From: Nitrosospira multiformis
GTDB taxonomy: Bacteria > Pseudomonadota > Gammaproteobacteria > Burkholderiales > Nitrosomonadaceae
Assembly: GCF_900110185.1 (NCBI RefSeq)
Contig: NZ_FOCT01000001.1
Coordinates: forward strand, 310,001-374,000
Direction of reading: 5' to 3'
DNA length: 64,000 nucleotides
The notes beneath the pieces were generated by a model. The model had not been told where the DNA came from and did not search any database. It saw nothing but the letters and a program-made list of their open reading frames with translations. The position numbers and the translations under genes are program-made. Below are positions 56,811-64,000 of this stretch, in pieces; the first letter of the stretch is position 1; each line of letters begins with the position of its first letter.

Positions 56811-57449
56811 CTGATACAGCCCCACGAGTTCCGATTGCGCGATGACATGTCCCTGCATCTCCTGCTCGATGATTGCCTTGGTGGGATGTTTCAGATCCGG
56901 AAGCATGATATCCAGTGCGTAGAGTTTATGAAAGTATCGATGCTTACCGATAGGGGGGCAGGGTCCGCCATACCCTGTACGCTGCCAGTCATTGAGCCCG
57001 CCGAGCGTTCCAATGGGAAGATCGGCTTCCGCCACTCCCTCAGGTAAACCTTGAGCCGCAGGAGGAATGTTATATAACACCCAGTGTACCCAGGTCAGCT
57101 TGGGAGCGGCGGGATCGGGCGCATCCGGATCATCCACAATCAAAACCAGGCTTTTCGCATTTTCCGGTATGTTGTCCCAGAACAGCTCGGGTGAAGTATC
57201 ATGTCCCTGACAGGTATGACGAATAGGAATCTCTCCGTGATTCGCAAAGGATGAAGATGTTATTGTCATAGACATGCGAGACGCCTCCTTCTTTGGTTTT
57301 CTTTCCTTCTGGCTCAAGAGAATGTCCGGCTCAGCCGCTACAGAGATCGAAGCTGCCAGCATAGTCGTCATTACGCCTGGGAGCAGGCAGACAAGCATAA
57401 TTTTCGGTAGGTCGCAGCGGCGCTGAAAAGCAAAATGCCACCTTATCAT
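56802..57449 (-). CDS. Exported PEBP (YbhB/YbcL, Raf kinase inhibitor-like) protein
   Basis: The 215-residue protein has the PEBP core: LVLIVDDPDAPDP, KLTWVHWVLYNIPP and GYGGPCPPIGKHRYFHKLYALD. Members bind phosphatidylethanolamine or phosphate groups in the anion site. Unlike cytoplasmic YbhB it carries a basic lead and hydrophobic stretch (IMLVCLLPGVMTTMLAASIS) ending near VAAEP, so it is probably exported. The ATGA overlap with the upstream Hsp20 gene supports the start at 57449 and co-translation. A strong terminator follows. Confidence 0.85.
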   Translation of the reverse strand: MIRWHFAFQRRCDLPKIMLVCLLPGVMTTMLAASISVAAEPDILLSQKERKPKKEASRMSMTITSSSFANHGEIPIRHTCQGHDTSPELFWDNIPENAKSLVLIVDDPDAPDPAAPKLTWVHWVLYNIPPAAQGLPEGVAEADLPIGTLGGLNDWQRTGYGGPCPPIGKHRYFHKLYALDIMLPDLKHPTKAIIEQEMQGHVIAQSELVGLYQKQ

Positions 57450-57958
57450 GATATGGAAATGAATCTTCTCTTTTCAACATTCAGCTTGGGGAGACGAACG
57501 GTCAGCACGCCGTTCTTGTAGTCCGCTTCCGCTTTGTCTTCATTCACCTCGACCGGTAACGGCAAGGTTCGTTGAAAAACGCCGTAAGCACGTTCCATGA
57601 CATGATACTTACTATCATTTGTATCGCGCTCAAAGCGTTTTTCCCCTCTTAGAGAAAGCATCTTGCCCTCTATGCTGATCTCAAAGTCTTTTTTTTCCAT
57701 CCCAGGCACTTCTATCCGTACCACGATTTCCCCGTCCGTTTCTTCCATATCCCCTGCCAGAATACTCCAGCGAGGAAAAGCTGGCGTGCTGGCAGCGGAC
57801 TCCTGCCCTTTGTCTTCCTCACCCTTGCGGTGTACAAAGTGCGTAAGAGCATCGCTGCCATGGTGGACGAGTTCACGCCAGCCGTCTGAAATGTGATCCC
57901 ATGTCCGACTGAGTCTCCGGCTGATATTTTCACCTGCATTCTTCACGGAATCCATCAT
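57446..57958 (-). CDS. Hsp20/alpha-crystallin small heat shock protein
   Basis: The ATG at 57958, preceded by AAGGAG, gives 170 residues. The N-terminal arm has basic amphipathic sequence (ISRRLSRTWDHISDGWREL), then an alpha-crystallin domain (about 78-168) with VVRIEVPGMEKKDFEISIEG, AYGVFQRTLPLP and YKNGVLTVRLPK. It is an ATP-independent holdase. It is coupled to the PEBP gene by an ATGA overlap, an unusual partner. No ClpB or DnaK genes are near. Confidence 0.9.
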   Translation of the reverse strand: MMDSVKNAGENISRRLSRTWDHISDGWRELVHHGSDALTHFVHRKGEEDKGQESAASTPAFPRWSILAGDMEETDGEIVVRIEVPGMEKKDFEISIEGKMLSLRGEKRFERDTNDSKYHVMERAYGVFQRTLPLPVEVNEDKAEADYKNGVLTVRLPKLNVEKRRFISIS

Positions 57959-58056
57959 GATCGTGCTCCTTCCGATTATGGGAAAAGCCAGCAATGACCG
58001 GCTGGGCGAAAACTCCCTTCACGTATTTCCAGTCGCCCCTTGATCCCGTTGGTCTT

Positions 58057-58506
58057 TTAATGCCGTTGTCTTGCTTCCCTCTGCCGCTGATAATTTGTCA
58101 GCCGGGAAATAGCCAGCAGTTCTTCCGATAGCAGTTCCAGCAAGTCGTCGAGCGTAAGAATGCCCACCAGGACGCCATTCTCGCCCACTACCGGCAAGCG
58201 CCGCACCGTCTTGCTGCGCATGTATTGAATTGCCTCGAATACCCCCACGCTTTCTTTCACGGTGACGAGTTCCTGCTCCATGATGTCGCCCACGGTGATG
58301 ACAGCAGCATTCAACTCGGTTGCCATGATTTCCACCACGAGGTCGCGATCGGTGACAATTCCGACGGGAATATTGAGGCCATCCCGCTCTTCGACAACGA
58401 CCACATCGCCCACATGGTGCTGACGCATGAGTTTGGCTGCCTCCCCAATCGTCTCATCCCGCTTCACGATTACAGTATCACGATTACAAATTTCACCCAC
58501 AGGCAT
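58057..58506 (-). CDS. Tandem CBS-domain protein
   Basis: From the ATG at 58506, with GGAGG upstream, the protein has 149 residues and two CBS domains: IPVGIVTDRDLVVEIM ends the first and GVLVGILTLDDLLELL the second. Similar stand-alone CBS proteins respond to adenylate levels. It is 551 bases from the Hsp20 start and in the same direction, and resembles the CBS protein at 21062. Confidence 0.87.
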   Translation of the reverse strand: MPVGEICNRDTVIVKRDETIGEAAKLMRQHHVGDVVVVEERDGLNIPVGIVTDRDLVVEIMATELNAAVITVGDIMEQELVTVKESVGVFEAIQYMRSKTVRRLPVVGENGVLVGILTLDDLLELLSEELLAISRLTNYQRQREARQRH

Positions 58507-58611
58507 CCTGCCCTCCACTGTGATCACACTCTCATTGTAGGGACGGTGAGGTATGTTGCAATTGGGAACACGTATCGGGTTTGTACCAAAACGCTACATC
58601 CAAAGTTTTTT

Positions 58612-59112
58612 CTAACGTGCCCAGTGCACGCGCAACAAATACTCTTCCGGGTTATAGTGAAATTCCAGATCGCCCTGATACGCGTCGTGTATGGCTTCGC
58701 CGATGCCTCTCGCCAGATGGATATCAGTGGTCGTCACCAGGGTTCCTCCGTCTTTTTCTTCAACGGCCATGATGCGATTGAACGGATGCTCGACCTTTTC
58801 ACGCTTTTCCACATTGTGAACGATGTGCATGATTTCACTGTGATGCGCGGCATAGAACTCGCCACTCAATGTAACGAAGCCAGCAGGGAAATCATCCCGG
58901 ATACGCTGGCAGGCAGCACACATTTCCTGGTAAGCGCCCGGGGGCGCTTCGCTCCATTGCCAGCGCCCTTCATGGAATACGGCCCCGCAACTGGGACACA
59001 CAGTGGGTTCCGGCAGTTTGTGCCGCGCCCTGTAAGGATCGTGGATACGCTCCTTGAAGAGCTTGTCATGCCGGGAAATCTGGCGAAAGCCGACAAATGG
59101 AGGGTGCGTCAT
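58612..59112 (-). CDS. BCAM0308-type zinc-ribbon protein
   Basis: The 166-residue protein has a zinc-ribbon-like pair of cysteine motifs, CPSCGAVFHEGRW and CAACQRI, near residues 39-76. The C-terminal half has TTTDIHLARGIGEAIHDAYQ and ends with LLRVHWAR. I recognise this as the BCAM0308 family from memory; such genes lie in stress clusters with Hsp20 and CBS genes. No function has been assigned. Confidence 0.8.
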   Translation of the reverse strand: MTHPPFVGFRQISRHDKLFKERIHDPYRARHKLPEPTVCPSCGAVFHEGRWQWSEAPPGAYQEMCAACQRIRDDFPAGFVTLSGEFYAAHHSEIMHIVHNVEKREKVEHPFNRIMAVEEKDGGTLVTTTDIHLARGIGEAIHDAYQGDLEFHYNPEEYLLRVHWAR

Positions 59113-59175
59113 GGTGGAGTTCCTGTTATGTGGAGCGGAACGATCAGTCTGATGACCCGAAGAGCACTGCCCGGA

Positions 59176-59625
59176 TTATTTCACCTCGATACGTTTCGCG
59201 GTTTTTCCCTCCTTCTTCGGCAACGTCAGTTCCAATGTGCCGTTTTCATATTTTGCCTCGGCCTTGGCCTCATCCACTTCGCTTCCCAGAGTGAAACTCC
59301 TGTAGCTCGATCCCTGATGGCATTCCCGGCAAATCACCCTCTCGCCTTCTTTTTCCTCTTTTTCCTGCTTTGTTTCGCAGCTGATGGAAACGCGGTTGCC
59401 CTCTACCTGAACCTTGACATCCTCCTTTTTTACTCCAGGTATGTCTGCACGAACCGTATAGGCGTTGTCATTTTCGGTAAGATCGATCTTGATCTGAGGG
59501 GTGGTTTCCATATCCATTGAGAATGGACGCATTCCCCAATTCTTGAACCAGTCATCCAGATTGTAAAACGGGTCATAGCGCATGATGTCGCCAGTAAGAG
59601 GCGAGCGACGAGCAATGTTTGCCAT
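59176..59625 (-). CDS. Hsp20/alpha-crystallin small heat shock protein
   Basis: The ATG at 59625 (AAAGGAG upstream) gives 149 residues. The alpha-crystallin domain contains YTVRADIPGVKKEDVKVQVEG, ICRECHQGSSYRSFTL and YENGTLELTLPKKEGK. Within the domain is an unusual CRECH cysteine pair. This protein differs enough from the 57446 gene that the two are not recent copies. The longer open frame upstream of 59625 lacks a start signal. Confidence 0.9.
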   Translation of the reverse strand: MANIARRSPLTGDIMRYDPFYNLDDWFKNWGMRPFSMDMETTPQIKIDLTENDNAYTVRADIPGVKKEDVKVQVEGNRVSISCETKQEKEEKEGERVICRECHQGSSYRSFTLGSEVDEAKAEAKYENGTLELTLPKKEGKTAKRIEVK

Positions 59626-59748
59626 GGTTTTCTCCTTTAGAATGTGAATTAAATGAACGACCTTTTCTACCCTTGTTGCCTCATTCCCTGCCAGCATTAC
59701 GCATTACATGCCTTGAATCCTTTGCCTGAATCTCTGCATCTCCTGCTG

Positions 59749-60033
59749 TCAAAAATTCCTGCCCGAATAAGGCATTCCATCCGATTCCGTATCCGGGTCC
59801 GACCAGTCCTGTGTTTCCCCATAGCCATAGCGGATGCCGCCGCCGCGCCGCTCGACCTGGTAATAACTCGAGGTAGAAATCACTTGATGACCTTTCCTCC
59901 GTTCCTGCCTGTATAGTCCATAAGATCCGGTTACTGCCGGACTGTCGGTAATCGCTTTTTCTGTATTCTCGACCGGGTTTCCGATCCCGCTCTCGTTGAT
60001 CCTTGCGTTGCCTCTGTCAGATGATGTGCTCAA
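59749..60033 (-). CDS. Small hydrophilic hypothetical protein
   Basis: This reading frame of about 94 residues starts from a TTG at 60033 with AGGG upstream at good distance; a GTG 12 codons earlier has no ribosome-binding site. The product is hydrophilic, with Tyr and Gly rich sequence (YYQVERRGGGIRYGYGETQ). No family is recognised. The frame could be spurious, but its composition looks protein-like and it lies in a stress cluster. Confidence 0.4.
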   Translation of the reverse strand: MSTSSDRGNARINESGIGNPVENTEKAITDSPAVTGSYGLYRQERRKGHQVISTSSYYQVERRGGGIRYGYGETQDWSDPDTESDGMPYSGRNF

Positions 60034-60194
60034 GATTTTCCCTCTAGAACTGTTGATCGGCTGCGCCACTGCACCGCTGTGACTGTGCTACTGTGATTAA
60101 AAGGCTTAGCTCTTTCTAACGGCTAGACCTTCCGATTTTTAACATCTGGTCGAGGAATCGCTCTGTACGTTGTCTAACATTCGGGTGACAAACT

Positions 60195-60238
60195 CTGGAT
60201 AAGCTGTCCGCCACGGGTAACAAGACCTGCTTATCCAG
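60195..60238. repeat. 10-bp inverted repeat after the Kazal gene
   Basis: CTGGATAAGC and GCTTATCCAG pair perfectly across a 24-base spacer, about 45 bases beyond the end of the leftward Kazal gene. It could be a terminator with a long loop or a protein-binding site. Confidence 0.35.
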
Positions 60239-60283
60239 GGTAGTCATAAGGCTTCCAGAGATTAACCTGTATTCCCGTTGCTG

Positions 60284-61075
60284 CTACCTTTTACCCTTGC
60301 AGATTCCCGGGCAGTCGGCGCCGCCCCGTGTGGGATCGCAATCATCCCTGGGATCATCCACACAGGCCTGGCCTTCAGGGCAGGGGATCCCGGCTATCCC
60401 GCCGCAGGCTTGGGACTCGGACTTCTTGCACTCCCCTTCATGTTCGACGGAAACACCGGCAGCTGCTGCGGTGCATGAGTTGCTGTAAGTCTTGCCATCA
60501 CATCCACAAACAGGCTTGAAGATTTGCGGACAAATGGTGGGCTTGGTCTTGCATTGACCTTGCGCGTCCGGCATCTTGCATTTGGCCCCAAAGTCGCAAT
60601 ACTGGTTTGCATCGGGACAACGTGTTCCAGCGATACCCCCGCAAACAGCTCCGCCTCCTCCGCCTTCAATAGGTTTGCACTGATCGGTGAGCTCCACATT
60701 GAGGAACGTTCCTGCCCTAGGACGAATATCACGCAGACGCTTGATGAATGCTTTGAACTCTCCCGGCTTCGAGCTGAAGCCTGCTTCCGCGCAGGCGTTC
60801 AATCCCCCCTCTATCGGAATAGGCCCCCCTGCTCTTGGACTATAAACAGCGAAAGTGTCCACTGTTTCTTCGCTGATAGCCTTTCCCACCGTCTTTCGTA
60901 CGGCTTTCAGCGCGCTGCTGTCCAGCGCCCCTCCGGTACTGCCGAGATTGATGTTCACGGCACGGTTTGCAGCATCTCCACCGGCTCCCCTATCTTCACC
61001 TTGCTGCGCAAAAACCGGGAGTGCGCCAAATATGGCTGCTCCGACCAGAAACACAACATAACTCAATTTCTTCAT
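60284..61075 (-). CDS. Secreted Kazal-type protease inhibitor domain protein
   Basis: The ATG at 61075 (GGAGG upstream) gives 263 residues with a signal peptide ending near PVFAQQG. The Kazal domain is in the second half: ICPQIFKPVCGCDGKTYSNS with the CTAAAAGV and GEC endings, having the disulfide pattern of Kazal inhibitors. Flanking regions have additional cysteine motifs (CGGIAGTRCPDANQYCDFG and CGGIAGIPCPEGQACVDD), likely short disulfide knots that repeat. It probably inhibits serine proteases outside the cell. Confidence 0.88.
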   Translation of the reverse strand: MKKLSYVVFLVGAAIFGALPVFAQQGEDRGAGGDAANRAVNINLGSTGGALDSSALKAVRKTVGKAISEETVDTFAVYSPRAGGPIPIEGGLNACAEAGFSSKPGEFKAFIKRLRDIRPRAGTFLNVELTDQCKPIEGGGGGAVCGGIAGTRCPDANQYCDFGAKCKMPDAQGQCKTKPTICPQIFKPVCGCDGKTYSNSCTAAAAGVSVEHEGECKKSESQACGGIAGIPCPEGQACVDDPRDDCDPTRGGADCPGICKGKR

Positions 61076-61192
61076 CGCTTCCTCCATCAACAGGTAGTGT
61101 GGTTACATCATTTGCCCTTTCCCTTTTGATGATGTCTACGTTTTGTATTTTTTTTCCAGATCACGGTCAACTCGATAAGAGCGGCGATAGTG

Positions 61193-63022
61193 TCACCCTC
61201 GGATATGATTCCTCCGTCGGCGCGCCATCACACCCATCAAACCCAGTCCGGTAAGAAACAAAGCATATTGCTCCGGCTCTGGCACTGCGGTTACTGTTAA
61301 TGTCACATCGTGCTCGTGGTAACTCACGCCAAAAGTTACGCCCGAACCAAATTCATGCGTGTCGACCTCGGTGAATGTCGAATTTGCCAAGCGCTCATCG
61401 AAAGTAGCTACCACAAAGCTGTCACCCACAACAGGCGCGTAGCCTAGATTCCCTATGCCGATTACTCCACCGAATGTTACATCGTCGGTAACCGTTAACT
61501 GGTCAAAACTGCTCAGACTGGCAAGCTCGAAGTTGATTACACCGCCTGAGCCTTGAGTGAGATCGCCGTCGATCGTGAGATGACCGATGCCATCGCCAGG
61601 ATTGATTGCACCGCTATTGGATAAACCAGACGTCGGTGTGATAACTGTACCGTTGCCTTGTATAATCTCCGTGTTAACGAAACAATCCGCACCTCCACAA
61701 GAAGACTGGAAGCTTGCTCCCGCGCTGATATTTATCGTTCCAGCGTTATTCATGGCGTGGGCTACATTAAACACACCCGCCTGCACATTCACCGTTCCCG
61801 TGTTATTGAACCCCACGCCCCCGCCAATGTTGGTAAGCGTATTGGTCTGCTTGTTGTAAGTCCCGCTGTTGTTGAATGTCCCAGTGCCCGCCATCTGATC
61901 ATTAAAGGCATTGGTGTCCGTATAGGTCCCGGTGTTGTTGAAGGTGCCGTTGTTGAAGAAGATATCGTTGGCCCCGTTGCCTGTATTGCCGCTCCAGGTA
62001 GTGTTGCCAGCATTCACTGTGCGCCCGCCTGAAATAACCTTGGCGCCGTTGCCGCTTAGCTCCAGCGTGCTGTTAAAGGTCGTGGTGGCCCCACCCGTAA
62101 TGGAACCCCCCGTCCAGGTAGCAGCACCACCAATGGGTGTGCTGGTACCCGCCAATGCTCCGCCTGAAAGCAGAAATTTCGAAGTGTGGCTGCCTCCATT
62201 GAGATTAGCCGTGCCTCCACTTATCTCAAACGTGCCGCCACCGCTGGTTGTTACACCGTTCAGGTTGTGGGTGCCAAAGTTGAGATCAAGGGTTGCACCA
62301 TCGGCAATGGCAAAACTGCCGCTGTGAGTGCCGCTCCCTTGCAGGCGCAAGGTCCCCGCATTGACATTCACCGTTCCCGTGTTATTGAACCCCACGCCCC
62401 CGCCAATGTTGGTAAGCGTATTGGTCTGCTTGTTGTAAGTCCCGCTGTTGTTGAATGTCCCAGTGCCCGCCATCTGATCATTAAAGGCATTGGTGTCCGT
62501 ATAGGTCCCGGTGTTGTTGAAGGTGCCGTTGTTGAAGAAGATATCGTTGGCCCCGTTGCCTGTATTGCCGCTCCAGGTAGTGTTGCCAGCATTCACTGTG
62601 CGCCCGCCTGAAATAACCTTGGCGCCGTTGCCGCTTAGCTCCAGCGTGCTGTTAAAGGTCGTGGTGGCCCCACCCGTAATGGAACCCCCCGTCCAGGTAC
62701 TCAAACCGCTGAGCATAAGGTTGCCTGTACCTCCAAGGGCGCCTCCTGATAAATCAACACTCGTTATCGATGTGTTGAATGACAGAGTGGAGATCCCGCT
62801 GTCGATAATTGCCTTATCACCGCTGCCCGGCACACCCGTGGGCGACCAGTTCGTATCGACTCCAAACTCTCCTGTGCCACCAAACCATGTGCGATCAACA
62901 GCAAAAGCGGGTTGAATAACGCCGGATGCAGCCATCGCTGCTGCGATCGGCAGTATCTGAAAAACGTTGCGGCTCACGGATTCAATTTTTATACCCTGAT
63001 GATTGTTCTTCGTATTTTTCAT
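61193..63022 (-). CDS. Repeat-rich PEP-CTERM surface protein
   Basis: The 609-residue protein has a signal peptide with a long positively charged lead (KNTKNNHQGIKIESVSRN, then AAAMAASG), a passenger-like body of beta-helix repeats rich in Gly, Asn and Thr (NNTGTYTDTNAFNDQMAG; SGTYNKQTNTLTNIGGG), and an ending VPEPEQYALFLTGLGLMGVM followed by RRRR, the PEP-CTERM signal. Beta-helix repeats of this type occur in autotransporter passengers. GGAGG precedes the ATG. Two blocks of the body are the same at DNA level. Confidence 0.88.
   Translation of the reverse strand: MKNTKNNHQGIKIESVSRNVFQILPIAAAMAASGVIQPAFAVDRTWFGGTGEFGVDTNWSPTGVPGSGDKAIIDSGISTLSFNTSITSVDLSGGALGGTGNLMLSGLSTWTGGSITGGATTTFNSTLELSGNGAKVISGGRTVNAGNTTWSGNTGNGANDIFFNNGTFNNTGTYTDTNAFNDQMAGTGTFNNSGTYNKQTNTLTNIGGGVGFNNTGTVNVNAGTLRLQGSGTHSGSFAIADGATLDLNFGTHNLNGVTTSGGGTFEISGGTANLNGGSHTSKFLLSGGALAGTSTPIGGAATWTGGSITGGATTTFNSTLELSGNGAKVISGGRTVNAGNTTWSGNTGNGANDIFFNNGTFNNTGTYTDTNAFNDQMAGTGTFNNSGTYNKQTNTLTNIGGGVGFNNTGTVNVQAGVFNVAHAMNNAGTINISAGASFQSSCGGADCFVNTEIIQGNGTVITPTSGLSNSGAINPGDGIGHLTIDGDLTQGSGGVINFELASLSSFDQLTVTDDVTFGGVIGIGNLGYAPVVGDSFVVATFDERLANSTFTEVDTHEFGSGVTFGVSYHEHDVTLTVTAVPEPEQYALFLTGLGLMGVMARRRRNHIRG
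61785..62120. repeat. 336-bp direct repeat, copy 1
   Basis: These bases and 62364-62699 read the same by eye. The offset is 579 bases, 193 codons, so the frame is kept. They encode the segment from TWTGGSITGGATTTFNSTLE to IGGGVGFNNTGTVNV twice. Confidence 0.85.
62364..62699. repeat. 336-bp direct repeat, copy 2
   Basis: This is the second copy within the PEP-CTERM gene. The 243 bases between the copies differ from the sequence around them, so the repeat is not one simple tandem unit. Confidence 0.85.
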
Positions 63023-63615
63023 TTTATGCCTCCTCCGAGTTCATTTGATTTTTGTCTGTTCACGGCTTCTTTTTATCTACAAGGCAACATTTTTAAAATA
63101 GACCGCATTTTTCAAAAAGCAAGGAAATCGAGGCATTGAGTGTGAATTCATATATCGAAGATAGCGAAGGCGGATTTTCGGGTAGCTGAAATCAGAGCAG
63201 ATGATCAGATACTGTTTGGCAACAATTCTCGAACAGGAGAAAAACTCGGTTAATCTCGGTTATAGGGGTGGAGAAACCTAAATTTGAGGCATGATTACGC
63301 CTTTCACCTACTGGCATTGATGCTGTCTCTCAGACAGAATTGTTCGACAATGGAATGCAGAAAAGGGAAAGGGTTGAGGGCTTCTGGTATGGTTCAGGTA
63401 TAAGGCCGAAAGCTTGACCGAAAGGTAAGGAGCGCGATCCAGTCCGTAGACGGAAGACCGGCAAAGGAGTATTTTCAACTTTGAGGAGTAGAAAATGCGA
63501 GGAGATGGCTTGCTCAGCTCCCCATGCAAGCGGTTCGCTTGAACGATTGGAGTGCAGTGCGCTTCGCTTCCTGCACGGCCACCTTAAGGAATCAGGAATC
63601 GAGAAACACGGTCCC
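63023..63615. other. Gene-free stretch
   Basis: Nothing convincing is found in 593 bases. It holds the PEP-CTERM promoter at its left end, with a short AT-rich leader. Two overlapping reverse-strand frames near 63308-63641 have no family features. Confidence 0.5.
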
Positions 63616-64000
63616 CTACAAGCCTGAAGGATAAGTCTCATCCAATTCGCCCGCCCGGCGGTGGACGAATGCGGGTAACGGTTGTAGCGCTTCCGTCTTG
63701 TCGAGATGAATCATGAAATCGAATTGCTGCGGGAGACAGGCATAGAAGTAATGACTCATCCTCTCGGTTTCAGGTCGGTAGATCACTCCGATGGCCCGTT
63801 GCAGCCGCTCCTCCCGCAGGAACTCCATGGCTTCGCCATCGGTGGTGAGATCGAAAAAGAAACGTTTCTTGGCGAGTTGCGAAAAAATTTCTTCGTAACT
63901 GCCTGCAAGCGGTTCGCGGACGGTTTTCGTTTCGGCAGGTCCGTCCCAATCAGTTGCCGCGGTCACGCTGCCTCGGCTCGTCGAAAATCCGATGCGGAAT
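63616..64000 (-). CDS. Erythromycin esterase family protein, C-terminal part
   Basis: The frame stays open past a GTG at 63966 to the window edge and reads FRIGFSTSRGSVTAATDWDG at the edge. Then come TVREPLAGSYEEIFSQL, RLQRAIGVIYRPETERMSHYF and FDFMIHLDKTEALQPL. These match the C-terminal region of the erythromycin esterase family (often called succinoglycan biosynthesis-like proteins). The gene's 5' part lies beyond the right edge. Whether it is an esterase of macrolides is unknown; most members have no known substrate. Confidence 0.85.
   Translation of the reverse strand, partial: FRIGFSTSRGSVTAATDWDGPAETKTVREPLAGSYEEIFSQLAKKRFFFDLTTDGEAMEFLREERLQRAIGVIYRPETERMSHYFYACLPQQFDFMIHLDKTEALQPLPAFVHRRAGELDETYPSGL

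Noticed and set aside
61587..62915. Long open frames on the plus strand opposite the repeat PEP-CTERM gene
   Set aside because: They are reverse-complement images of the beta-helix repeats, rich in Val, Pro and Leu, and repeat with them.
63308..63641. Minus-strand open frames in the last intergenic stretch
   Set aside because: No recognisable motif, and they overlap one another in different frames.

Overview
The window most resembles a chromosomal segment of a betaproteobacterium, probably an ammonia oxidiser of the Nitrosospira type. This is an inference from gene content and protein style: a complete System I cytochrome c maturation set, a COX15-type heme A synthase, several PEP-CTERM proteins, a cyclic beta-glucan synthase and many small stress proteins. 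No rRNA, tRNA, CRISPR array, intact insertion sequence or prophage was seen.

Layout. 0.1-3.3 kb: a translationally coupled pair, a small beta-rich protein and a large M64-type metallopeptidase with a von Willebrand A domain. 4.2-14.4 kb: the ccm genes in two blocks (ccmAB, then ccmCDEFGHI), separated by a GNAT acetyltransferase, murI and an AlkA-type glycosylase; a strong terminator closes the second block. 15-21 kb: housekeeping genes ctaA, smpB, ratA, rnfH, guaB and guaA. 21-24.2 kb: an envelope and stress cluster (CBS protein, tiny membrane protein, secreted protein, and a duplicated CsbD-BON pair). 24.7-28 kb: an orphan sulfate-binding-like protein diverging from a hybrid histidine kinase. 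28.3-32.2 kb: two PEP-CTERM proteins, a Pmp3-type peptide, a frameshifted DJ-1/PfpI pseudogene, DUF1840 and DUF883 proteins. 32.3-43.2 kb: an 8.7-kb cyclic beta-1,2-glucan synthase gene flanked by two Crp-type regulators, one of which has lost its DNA-binding half. 43.4-48.3 kb: AsmA-like protein, SDR oxidoreductase, SRPBCC protein, O-methyltransferase-like protein. 48.3-51.8 kb: bacterial NHEJ genes ligD and ku. 52.1-56.5 kb: small membrane protein, ABC exporter, FkbM methyltransferase and an RgpF-type protein, suggesting surface polysaccharide work. 56.8-60 kb: a second stress cluster (PEBP, two Hsp20s, CBS, BCAM0308-type protein). 60.3-63 kb: secreted Kazal inhibitor and a repeat-bearing PEP-CTERM protein. 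The right edge cuts an erythromycin-esterase-like gene.

How the genes work together. The ccm genes export heme, hold it on CcmE and ligate it to apocytochromes; ctaA makes heme A for terminal oxidase. The many small stress proteins (CsbD, BON, DUF883, Pmp3, Hsp20, CBS) together with Ku/LigD repair and cyclic glucan synthesis suggest envelope, osmotic and desiccation tolerance. The PEP-CTERM proteins imply an exosortase encoded outside this window.

The most distinctive observations read directly from sequence are: the same leader (ribosome-binding region plus signal peptide) on two unrelated secreted proteins; the near-identical CsbD-BON duplication; a 336-bp apparently perfect direct repeat inside the last PEP-CTERM gene; a DJ-1/PfpI gene broken by two frameshifts; a sulfate-binding homologue whose anion-binding loops have changed; and the M64/VWA protein with its coupled partner. 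No clearly new defence or mobile system was recognised.
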